Source of the DNA: a virus
IMG/VR virus record: IMGVR_UViG_3300025806_000209
Span: 1 to 24,863 of that record
DNA: 24,863 nt
Direction: 5' to 3' (one strand)
The translations under genes were made by a program, and so were the position numbers. The notes beneath the pieces were generated by a model. The model was not told the DNA's origin. It saw only the letters and a program-made list of their open reading frames with translations, and ran no database searches. Each line of letters begins with the position of its first letter. Within the stretch, counting starts at the first letter, position 1. This document shows, one piece after another, positions 1-6,255 of the stretch.

Positions 1-875
1 GACAACAAGCAATAACTTCAGATACTTTAGGTAGTTATACTACAGCTATTGGTTATGGTGCTTTAAACGATCAAAACTTTACAAGCGCAACAAATACTTA
101 CAACACCGCTGTTGGTGCTTTAGCAGGTGGAGCAGTAACCACAGGTGTAAACAACACATTCGTGGGTGGTCTTGCAGGTGATGCTACTGATGATGGTGAT
201 AACAATACGGCTATGGGATGGGCCGCATTATCTTCAAATTGTGGTGATGCCAATACTGGTATTGGTTTTGGTGCGTTAAATGAGTGTACTGGTGCAGATA
301 ATACTGCTCTTGGAGCTACTGCGGGAAATAGGATAACCAGTGGTACTAACAATATGATGTTAGGACATGACTCAGGAGAAACTGGAAGCCCCGGCGGCAA
401 CATGACTTCGCAAGACAATAGGATAGTTTTAGGCGATGAAAATATTACTAATGCTTACATACAGGTAGATTGGACAGTATCCTCTGATGCGCGAGACAAA
501 ACAGACTTCACAGCCCTAGACCTTGGCTTAGACTTTGTAAAAGCTCTAGCACCTGTTACCTACAAGTGGGACAAGCGTAGCAAGTATGGCGATAAGTCTG
601 CTGAAGACTACGATCTTAACGCACAGACCCCAGACGGAACTCACAAAGAAGATTGGTTGGACATTGGCTTTAAAGCGCAAGAAGTTGAAGCCCTTGAAAT
701 TGCCGCAGGGTACACAAAAGAAAACAAAACTAACCTAGTCTCTAGCCACACAGATGACGGTAAGCAGATGGGTCTACAGTACAGCAAGTTTGTACCAATC
801 CTTGTCAAAGCTATCCAAGAGCAACAAGCTCTGATTGAATCATTAACCGCCCGTATTGAGGCACTAGAATCTTAA
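1..875 (+). CDS. Tail fibre / receptor-binding protein C-terminus with S74 intramolecular chaperone (5'-partial)
   Basis: The frame is open from the left edge (first full codon at 3), so the N-terminus is missing. The first ~150 residues are a glycine-rich ladder of short repeats of the type NTAVG-LAG, NTFVG-LAG, NTAMGWAAL, NTALGATAG. These resemble YadA-head/trimeric fibre repeats. From about 483 comes a Peptidase_S74 chaperone domain of ~130 residues, entered through SDARDK. In this family the Ser before Asp (codon 483-485) and the following Lys (codon 498-500) form the cleavage dyad, and the chaperone is released after trimer folding. The conserved GFKAQEVE and the C-terminal coiled coil (IQEQQALIESLTARIEAL) are also present. 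Inference: a trimeric host-binding fibre at the tail tip. Confidence is high for the domain and lower for the exact role. Confidence 0.9.
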   Translation, partial: QQAITSDTLGSYTTAIGYGALNDQNFTSATNTYNTAVGALAGGAVTTGVNNTFVGGLAGDATDDGDNNTAMGWAALSSNCGDANTGIGFGALNECTGADNTALGATAGNRITSGTNNMMLGHDSGETGSPGGNMTSQDNRIVLGDENITNAYIQVDWTVSSDARDKTDFTALDLGLDFVKALAPVTYKWDKRSKYGDKSAEDYDLNAQTPDGTHKEDWLDIGFKAQEVEALEIAAGYTKENKTNLVSSHTDDGKQMGLQYSKFVPILVKAIQEQQALIESLTARIEALES

Positions 876-888
876 AAGGAGATAAACA

Positions 889-1134
889 ATGGAAGACCGA
901 ACAGCAGAACAACTAGCACAAGACTACTCAGCAATGGGTGACAGTGTAGCTCTTATCAACGCGATTATCGCAGGCGACTCTATGGCAGAAGATTCTGCCG
1001 AAGACCGTCAAGACTGTGTTGACCGCAACACTCAGCACCTTGAGCTTATGGTTGCTAAAGAAGATTGGGGTAGTGAAGACATGACCGCTGCTAATGCTGC
1101 TATCAGCTCAGGTAATGGCTACACCGCGTCTTAG
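889..1134 (+). CDS. Conserved small acidic phage protein, function unknown (81 aa)
   Basis: The ATG at 889 is preceded by AAAGGAG 6-7 nt upstream, and the gene begins 13 nt after the fibre stop. The product is soluble, strongly acidic (clusters such as AEDSAEDRQD) and ends in GNGYTAS. It has no membrane segment and no recognisable catalytic motif. Its place directly behind the fibre gene could suit a fibre-associated or assembly factor, but that rests on position alone. I recall similar small proteins in marine phage genomes but cannot name a family. Confidence 0.75.
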   Translation: MEDRTAEQLAQDYSAMGDSVALINAIIAGDSMAEDSAEDRQDCVDRNTQHLELMVAKEDWGSEDMTAANAAISSGNGYTAS

Positions 1135-1149
1135 AAGGAAGCCTTGGTA

Positions 1150-1584
1150 ATGATTGCAGAGCTTGTCGCTTTCAATGCTGCTTTTGGAGTAGTCAAGCAG
1201 CTCATTGGAAACGGCAAGGACTTGCACGATTGTTTCGGCCAGATAGGCCAGATGGTCAATGCTAAAGAAGATCTAAAGGCTAGGCAACAAAAGAACAAGA
1301 AGTCTTTATTTAGCAGTGACATTGAAGAGTTTATGGCTCTTGAGCAAATAGCTAAGGCAGAGCAAGAGCTGCAAGATTTTATGCTATATCATGGTAGGGC
1401 TGGATTGTGGGACGACTTTATTGTGTTTCAAGCTAAGGCTCGCAAGGCGCGATTAGAGGCTAAGAATGCACACGCAAAGAAGATAAACCAGCGGATGCAC
1501 TACGCAGGTCTTGCAGTTGGATGTATCTTGGTTGCTGTCGGGCTATACGCCTGCTTCACAATAATATATGCGGTTGTGAAGTAG
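1150..1584 (+). CDS. Phage protein with C-terminal membrane anchor, function unknown (144 aa)
   Basis: ATG 1150 is chosen over the in-frame TTG at 1144 because AAGGAA at 1135-1140 sits 9 nt before ATG but only 3 nt before TTG. The product has a small hydrophobic N-terminus (VAFNAAFGVVKQLI), a long charged helical middle rich in Lys, Glu and Ala, and one strong C-terminal transmembrane segment (about residues 117-140, ending YAVVK). A short internal stretch, HGRAGLWDDF, looks like the family signature. The topology suggests a cytoplasmic body anchored by its tail. It lies in a run of small membrane proteins just upstream of holin and lysozyme, so a lysis-accessory role is possible but unproven. 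Confidence 0.7.
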   Translation: MIAELVAFNAAFGVVKQLIGNGKDLHDCFGQIGQMVNAKEDLKARQQKNKKSLFSSDIEEFMALEQIAKAEQELQDFMLYHGRAGLWDDFIVFQAKARKARLEAKNAHAKKINQRMHYAGLAVGCILVAVGLYACFTIIYAVVK

Positions 1585-1586
1585 GT

Positions 1587-1739
1587 ATGGACGTACTAGA
1601 CGCTATTGGGGCAATATGGCCCATCGCCTTGGGATTTGTAACCTTGGTTATCGTGCTTGCCAAGATGCACGCTGATATCGAGCAGATTAAGGAGAAGATC
1701 CGAATACTGTTTGAGCTGTGGAATAATCGAAATAAATAA
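1587..1739 (+). CDS. Small single-span membrane protein, candidate holin or lysis accessory (50 aa)
   Basis: The ATG at 1587 lies 2 nt after the preceding stop and is preceded by GAAGTAGGT, nearly the same leader as the next gene (GGAGTAGGT). The frame continues open further upstream inside the previous gene, but this start gives a compact 50-aa protein. It has one hydrophobic segment (about residues 7-25, WPIALGFVTLVIVLA) followed by a charged amphipathic tail that begins KMHADIEQIKEKI. An N-terminal anchor plus a charged helical tail fits small phage holins, antiholins or, less well, an inner-membrane spanin, which would normally be longer. Location supports the lysis module; the specific role is unknown. 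Confidence 0.6.
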   Translation: MDVLDAIGAIWPIALGFVTLVIVLAKMHADIEQIKEKIRILFELWNNRNK

Positions 1740-1752
1740 ACTAGGAGTAGGT

Positions 1753-2013
1753 ATGAGTGAGCAGCAAGAGCAGCAACCCGTAATTCTGACCATCGACGAT
1801 CAGGAGTATGACGTAAATGAACTTGGTAACGACACCAAAGTGCACTACGTCGAAGTGGTTAACCTGCGTAAACAGCTTGCTGATTTGCAGAATCAAATTG
1901 CGGCAGCACAGCAGCAAAGTATTAACTTACAGGTTGCATTAGGCTTCCGTGAAAACGCTCTGCGTGAATCAATCCAAGTGGTTGAAGAACCTGAAGCAGA
2001 ATTGGTGAACTAA
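1753..2013 (+). CDS. DUF6447-like small coiled-coil protein (86 aa)
   Basis: ATG 1753 follows CTAGGAGTAGGT. The product opens with a glutamine-rich tail, then ILTIDDQEYDVNEL, the strand-turn signature I associate with the DUF6447 family. A predicted coiled coil follows (EVVNLRKQLADLQNQIAAAQQQ) and an acidic tail ends the protein. No catalytic motif or membrane span is visible. The stop TAA overlaps the next start as TAATG (2011-2015), so translation of the next gene is probably coupled. Function is unknown. The family name is from memory and should be checked by profile search. Confidence 0.7.
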   Translation: MSEQQEQQPVILTIDDQEYDVNELGNDTKVHYVEVVNLRKQLADLQNQIAAAQQQSINLQVALGFRENALRESIQVVEEPEAELVN

Positions 2014-2213
2014 TGGCCGAGACTCATGCCAGCAAAGCGTTAAAGAAGATTGAGATTCATGAGGCTGAATGCAGCCTGCGGTACGAGTCAATTAAAGAGC
2101 GGTTAGACTCCGGGTCACAACGCTTTGATAAGTTAGAGCGAATGATCTGGGGTATCTACCCCGTCATGATTGCTTCTTTAATAGCCATCGTTGGCTTGGT
2201 AATAGCACAATGA
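2013..2213 (+). CDS. Single-span membrane protein, XhlA-like holin-associated candidate (66 aa)
   Basis: The start is in a TAATG overlap with the previous stop, and the end is in an ATGA overlap with the next gene. The N-terminal ~45 residues are charged and helical (KKIEIHEAECSLRYESIKER). A single C-terminal transmembrane helix (about residues 47-65, IYPVMIASLIAIVGLVIAQ) ends the protein. This layout, a short coiled coil with a C-terminal anchor beside a holin, resembles haemolysin XhlA-type phage lysis accessory proteins. It could instead be an antiholin or a small holin. The assignment rests on topology and position. Confidence 0.65.
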   Translation: MAETHASKALKKIEIHEAECSLRYESIKERLDSGSQRFDKLERMIWGIYPVMIASLIAIVGLVIAQ

Positions 2214-2686
2214 AATTTGACGCAATTAAAGGATTAATCGGTACGTTAGCCCCTACTATTGGGAAGGCGCTCGGTGGGCCTTTAGGTGGTGCTGCGGCAC
2301 AAACAATCGCCAGTGTGCTTGGCTGTAAGACTGACGAAAAATCAATCACTACCGCAATCCAAGCGGCAACCCCTGAACAGCTTGCAGACATCAAGAAAGC
2401 TGAACTCGGTTTCAAGACCAGAATGAAGGAGCTGGATGTAGATGTTTTCAAACTTGAAACAGATGATATCCAGAATGCGCGAATGGCTTTCAAAGGTGAC
2501 TGGACGCCAAAATTTATTGCGGTTGCTTGCGTTCTATTCTTCGGAGGTTACATCGCGCTGGTCACGCTACAAGACCCTGTTGCTACAGACAATGGCATTG
2601 TTAATCTTGTGCTTGGTTATTTGGGTGGGATCGTCTCATCTATCATAAGTTTTTATTACGGGGCTTCTCACAAGCATGACGAATGA
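2210..2686 (+). CDS. Holin, GTA-type 3TM family (158 aa)
   Basis: The start overlaps the previous stop as ATGA. The N-terminal part has the glycine/alanine-rich helix KALGGPLGGAAA followed by TIASVLG and TPEQLADIKKAE, as in the 3TM holin family first described for gene-transfer-agent release. Hydrophobic spans follow at about residues 101-120 and 129-150, separated by a short loop with QDPVATDNG. Length is normal for the family. The holin permeabilises the inner membrane at the end of infection so that the lysozyme encoded next, which has no signal peptide, can reach the peptidoglycan. The gene ends in an ATGA overlap with the lysozyme start. Confidence 0.8.
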   Translation: MKFDAIKGLIGTLAPTIGKALGGPLGGAAAQTIASVLGCKTDEKSITTAIQAATPEQLADIKKAELGFKTRMKELDVDVFKLETDDIQNARMAFKGDWTPKFIAVACVLFFGGYIALVTLQDPVATDNGIVNLVLGYLGGIVSSIISFYYGASHKHDE

Positions 2687-3108
2687 TGCGATTAGTTAAT
2701 ATGCTAAAGCGGCACGAAGGCGTTAGAGATAAGGTCTATATGTGCTCTGCTGGGTACGAGACCATTGGCGTTGGTAGGAATATCAGTGAATCTGGCCTTG
2801 GACTTTCTGATGACGAAATAGAATATTTGCTAGTTAATGATATTAGACGCTGCCGAAAAGAGCTAACCCAAGAGTATGAATGGTTCTCAAGTTTAGACAG
2901 CGTGCGTCAAGACGCCATAATCGACTTGTCATTCAATCTTGGACAGACCAAACTTAGAACATTCGTCAAAGCTCTTGGCCATATGGCTACTGGTAATTAC
3001 GAGGAAGCTGGACAAGAGTTTTACCGTAGTCGCTGGGCTGAACAGGTTGGCGACCGCTCATTAGAAATTTGCCAGATGATTAGCTCTGGAGAATATCAGG
3101 TTAGATAA
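2683..3108 (+). CDS. Endolysin, T4-type lysozyme (GH24), Glu-Cys-Thr active site
   Basis: This is a muramidase that cleaves the MurNAc-GlcNAc bond of peptidoglycan. The active-site spacing Glu-8-X-5-Thr is exact: Glu12 in RHEGVRDKVY, then Cys21, then Thr27 in GYETIGVG. In T4 lysozyme the middle residue is Asp20. A natural Cys at this place is known from phage P1 Lyz. The later helical segment ARRCRKE-like and AIIDLSFNLG match the family core. Length (141 aa) is slightly shorter than T4 (164 aa). There is no N-terminal signal or SAR anchor, so export should depend on the adjacent holin. Two adjacent ATGs (2683 and 2686) are both possible starts; ATG 2683 gives an ATGA overlap. Confidence 0.9.
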   Translation: MMRLVNMLKRHEGVRDKVYMCSAGYETIGVGRNISESGLGLSDDEIEYLLVNDIRRCRKELTQEYEWFSSLDSVRQDAIIDLSFNLGQTKLRTFVKALGHMATGNYEEAGQEFYRSRWAEQVGDRSLEICQMISSGEYQVR

Positions 3109-3109
3109 A

Positions 3110-4990
3110 ATGCCTTTACAAAAATTTATATTTAATCCAGGTATAAACAAGCAGGGAACTAGCTACACTGCGGAAGGAGGCTGGTTTGATGGCAATCTTG
3201 TTAGGTTTAGAAAAGGATTTGCTGAAAAGATAGGCGGTTGGGAAAAATATATATCTGTCTCTTATGAAGGAACTGGCAGAAAGCTACACGCCTGGGTTGA
3301 CTTAGACGGCACAAAGCTTCTTGGACTAGGAACTCGATACAAGCTGTACATCCAGGAAGGTTCTAGTTACAACGATATCACCCCTATAAGAAAGACTTCT
3401 GCTGCAGGCGCTGCGACCTTTGCCGCTGTCAATGGTTCTTCAACCTTAACGATCACTGATTCAAACCATGGCGCAAACATAAACGACTTTGTTACTTTTT
3501 CAGATGCAGCGTCATTAGGCGGAAACATTATTGCAGACGTTTTAAACCAAGAATATCAGATTGTTTCAGTCCCAACGACAAACACCTATACCATCACGGC
3601 AAAAGACACAGATGGCGCTACAGTCACGGCTAATGGCAGTGATACTGGTAATGGCGGATCTTCTACTGTTGCTGCGTATCAAATAACAGTTGGTCTAGAT
3701 GTCTTTGTTGACGGTACAGGTTGGGGTGTTGGCGGATGGGGCTCTGGAACTTGGGGTTCAACTAGCTCTTTAACAGATGCAAACCAGCTTCGGCTGTGGT
3801 CTATGGATAACTTTGGTGAAGATCTGTTTGCCTGCCCAAGAGCTGGAGGACTTTACTATTGGGATAAGTCTAACGGACTTAATACTAGGGCTGTGGCGTT
3901 AAACTCTTTGGCTGGCTCTAACCTTGCGCCGACAAAAGGACTTCAAGTTCTTATCTCTGACGTTGATCGACACGCTATTGTATTAGGCGCAGATCCTATT
4001 GTTTCTGGAATAAGAAACGGTGATATTGATCCGTTACTTGTAGCATTTTCTGACCAAGAAAACATTTCAGACTGGGAGCCGAGATCCGACAACACAGCAG
4101 GGTCTTTAAGATGTTCTGCTGGATCTGAGATTATTGGCGCTGTAAGAGCTAGACAAGAAACTTTGATCTGGACTGACGTTGCGCTTTATAGCCTACAGTT
4201 TATTGGACCGCCGTTAACCTTTGGCCTTAATCTTTTAAACGAAGGCGTAAGTTTGATTGGACCAAATGCAATGGTTAACTCTCCATCTGGAATATTCTGG
4301 ATGGATAAGAAAGGATTCTACAGGTATAACGGATCTGTTGAGCCCGTCCCTTGCACTGTACATTCTTACGTTTTTGATAACCTTGACGAAGGACAATCTT
4401 TTCAAGTTGTTGGTACGTTGAACAAGCAGTTTGATGAGGTTAGCTGGTTTTATTGCAGCCTTGGCGCCACTGCCGTTGATCTTTATGTGACGTTTAACTA
4501 TGTAGAAAACACTTGGTCTATTGGCCAGCTATCTAGAACAGCTTGGTTGGACGAGGGTATCTTTAATCTTCCAACTGCTGCTGGTAAGTATGGCGACACG
4601 CCGTACTTATACTCTCATGAGATTGGCTATAACGCGGATGGCGAGCCAATGGATAACGTTTTTGTTCAGAGTGCTGATTTTGACATAGGCGAAGGTGAAG
4701 ACTTTCAGTTTATTAAACGTTTTATCCCTGATGTTAAGTTTCAAGGATCTGGTTCTGACCAAACGATTAACGTTCAGATCAAGACAAGAGACTATCCTGG
4801 GCAGAGCTTTACAACAGATCAGACATCGTCATTCACAAGCACTACTAACAAGATAGATATGAGAGCTAGAGCAAGACAGGCGGCTCTTCGATTTGAATCT
4901 GATGATGATGGCACAAATACTCAAAAGATAGATGTTGGCTTTAGGATTGGGGGAACGCGATTAGATATACAACCTAATGGTCGCAGATAA
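3110..4990 (+). CDS. Neck / packaged-DNA stabilisation protein, P22 gp10-like (626 aa)
   Basis: The N-terminus has an FNPGINKQGTSY-type opening, a GGWFDGNLVRFRKG stretch and then EKIGGWEKY. This resembles the start of the P22 gp10-like phage stabilisation family, which plugs the portal and forms the tail hub. Residues ~95-190 look like an inserted beta-rich domain with HGANINDFVTF and NTYTIT, seen in other phage hub proteins. A tryptophan-glycine motif (WGVGGWGSGTWG) follows. The rest is beta-rich with propeller-like repeats. The gene starts 1 nt after the lysozyme stop and overlaps the next start as TAATG. The virion role is well supported; equivalence to gp10 is moderate. Confidence 0.65.
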   Translation: MPLQKFIFNPGINKQGTSYTAEGGWFDGNLVRFRKGFAEKIGGWEKYISVSYEGTGRKLHAWVDLDGTKLLGLGTRYKLYIQEGSSYNDITPIRKTSAAGAATFAAVNGSSTLTITDSNHGANINDFVTFSDAASLGGNIIADVLNQEYQIVSVPTTNTYTITAKDTDGATVTANGSDTGNGGSSTVAAYQITVGLDVFVDGTGWGVGGWGSGTWGSTSSLTDANQLRLWSMDNFGEDLFACPRAGGLYYWDKSNGLNTRAVALNSLAGSNLAPTKGLQVLISDVDRHAIVLGADPIVSGIRNGDIDPLLVAFSDQENISDWEPRSDNTAGSLRCSAGSEIIGAVRARQETLIWTDVALYSLQFIGPPLTFGLNLLNEGVSLIGPNAMVNSPSGIFWMDKKGFYRYNGSVEPVPCTVHSYVFDNLDEGQSFQVVGTLNKQFDEVSWFYCSLGATAVDLYVTFNYVENTWSIGQLSRTAWLDEGIFNLPTAAGKYGDTPYLYSHEIGYNADGEPMDNVFVQSADFDIGEGEDFQFIKRFIPDVKFQGSGSDQTINVQIKTRDYPGQSFTTDQTSSFTSTTNKIDMRARARQAALRFESDDDGTNTQKIDVGFRIGGTRLDIQPNGRR

Positions 4991-5319
4991 TGGCTAAGAT
5001 ACTTAATACGGCACTGCCGTTTGCCAACTCTGAGACTGTTGGCAGGGATGTATTTAACAAGGCGATCAGGCTTATAGAGCTTAATTTAAATGCGTATGAT
5101 CCAAGCGCAACGCCTCAGTTTACAAATCAAAGCATATCGGAATTACAGTTTAACGCAGGCGATGTCATTTGGAATCTAAGTATAAATGCCCTACAAGTCT
5201 ATACTGGCAATGAGTTTGTAAACATATCAACGCCATCGACCGCTGGCCTACAGGGATCTACCGGCGTTGGAGAAGTTCAGGTTATAACTAATGGTTCTAT
5301 AACTGTGGGTATTGATTAA
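4990..5319 (+). CDS. Small virion-module protein, function unknown (109 aa)
   Basis: The gene is joined by TAATG overlaps at both ends (4988-4992 and 5317-5321). The N-terminal half is helical (ETVGRDVFNKAIRLIELNLNA) and the second half is beta-rich with the phrases DVIWNLSINALQVYTGNEFV and GSITVGID. The middle is similar to short strand elements found in phage fibre or neck adaptor proteins that describe a value bound to a text label. No enzyme motif is visible. Position between the gp10-like protein and the basic proteins suggests a head-tail accessory or structural role. Confidence 0.65.
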   Translation: MAKILNTALPFANSETVGRDVFNKAIRLIELNLNAYDPSATPQFTNQSISELQFNAGDVIWNLSINALQVYTGNEFVNISTPSTAGLQGSTGVGEVQVITNGSITVGID

Positions 5320-5435
5320 TGAATGATATAAAGAGAGTTGATTCTATCGTTAAAGCACCACCACCTCAGTATGTAAAACCTAGAGGTTTCTCTAGCATGT
5401 TGCCTAACAAAAGACCAGTAACTAAGATAAACTAA
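5319..5435 (+). CDS. 38-aa basic mini-protein
   Basis: A 38-codon frame starts at ATG 5319 inside TAATG with the previous stop and ends at TAA 5433-5435 inside TAATG with the next start. It exactly fills the gap between two well-supported genes. The product begins MNDIKRVDSIVKAPPPQYV and ends NKRPVTKIN; it is basic and proline-rich, with no membrane segment. The perfect fit of both ends to the stop-start pattern used by its neighbours is the main evidence that it is translated. Function is unknown. Confidence 0.6.
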   Translation: MNDIKRVDSIVKAPPPQYVKPRGFSSMLPNKRPVTKIN

Positions 5436-5920
5436 TGACAGCTACAGCAACCAAAAAAGATCCAGCAAAGTGGGCGGCAGCTAAGTCCAGAGCCAAGGCT
5501 AAGATGGGTGGCAAACACTCTGCTCGAGCAATGCAACTTGCTGTAAAGTATTACAAAGGTTCTGGTGGTACTTACTCAGGCCCGAAGAAAAAAAGTAGTA
5601 ACAAACTTTCTCAGTGGAGCAAGCAGGATTGGGGAACAAAGTCTGGCAAGCCGTCTACGCAGGGACCTAAAGCTACCGGCGAGCGGTACTTGCCCAAGAA
5701 AGCAAGACAGGCGCTATCGAGCCAAGAGTATGCGGCAACGACTAAGGCTAAGAGAGAGGACACAAAATCTGGCAAGCAGTTCTCATCACAGCCTAAGAAG
5801 ATTGCTGATAAGACAAAGAAGTACAGGACCGCAAAAGATGGCGGGTTCTTTACTAAGAGCAACCATCGAGGCTGCGGTGCTGTTATGCCAGGTAGAAGAA
5901 AGAAGACAAGGTATTCTTAA
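5435..5920 (+). CDS. Highly basic DUF5872-type protein (161 aa)
   Basis: The N-terminal ~45 residues are a lysine/alanine-rich segment (DPAKWAAAKSRAKAKM) with ARAMQLAVKYY. After a linker comes the signature LSQWSKQDWGTKSGKP, then GERYLPKKARQALSSQEYAA and a tail with KQFSSQPKKIADKTKKYR. I recognise this order from the DUF5872 domain of viruses and phages. The protein is strongly positively charged throughout, so DNA binding or condensation in the capsid is plausible, but not shown. Stop and next start overlap as TAATG (5918-5922). Confidence 0.75.
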   Translation: MTATATKKDPAKWAAAKSRAKAKMGGKHSARAMQLAVKYYKGSGGTYSGPKKKSSNKLSQWSKQDWGTKSGKPSTQGPKATGERYLPKKARQALSSQEYAATTKAKREDTKSGKQFSSQPKKIADKTKKYRTAKDGGFFTKSNHRGCGAVMPGRRKKTRYS

Positions 5921-6255
5921 TGTTTAAGCGTCATGTGCAAAACTTTAGGGTAGGTGGTGCCGCTAAGAAGAATAGAGGCAGGCCGATTAGGCGCACTACT
6001 TCTGGAAGTAAGCCTAATTACCGACAGACGGAAGAAGGCGCTGGCATGACAGAGGCTGGGGTTAGAGCGCATAAACGCGCTAATCCTGGTAGTAAATTGC
6101 AGACCGCTGTTACAGAGAGCAAGCCTACAGGCAAGAGAGCAGCTAGAAGAAAATCATATTGCGCGAGGTCCGCTGGACAGATGAAGCAGTTTCCAAAGGC
6201 AGCGAGAAACCCAAACTCTAGATTGCGTCAAGCAAGACGCCGATGGAAGTGTTAA
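5920..6255 (+). CDS. Highly basic DUF6321-like protein (111 aa)
   Basis: The product carries GAGMTEAGVRAHKRANPGSK, AVTESKPTGKRAARRKSYCA and a C-terminal ARRRWKC. This looks like a family I recall as DUF6321, in which Met-Thr, the Ser-Tyr/Phe-Cys-Ala-Arg motif and a terminal Arg-Arg-Trp-Lys motif are conserved. Two cysteines (in SYCARS and the last residue) flank a basic segment and could bind a metal or form a disulfide, though that is a guess. It forms a pair with the basic DUF5872 protein upstream, and the start is in a TAATG overlap. The next gene starts directly after its stop. Confidence 0.7.
   Translation: MFKRHVQNFRVGGAAKKNRGRPIRRTTSGSKPNYRQTEEGAGMTEAGVRAHKRANPGSKLQTAVTESKPTGKRAARRKSYCARSAGQMKQFPKAARNPNSRLRQARRRWKC

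Noticed and set aside
1144-1149. TTG start two codons upstream of ATG 1150
   Set aside because: The AAGGAA site is only 3 nt from TTG but 9 nt from ATG.
1657-1752. Upstream extension of the DUF6447-like gene into the previous gene
   Set aside because: The internal ATG at 1753 has its own GGAGTAGGT leader and the family signature follows it directly.
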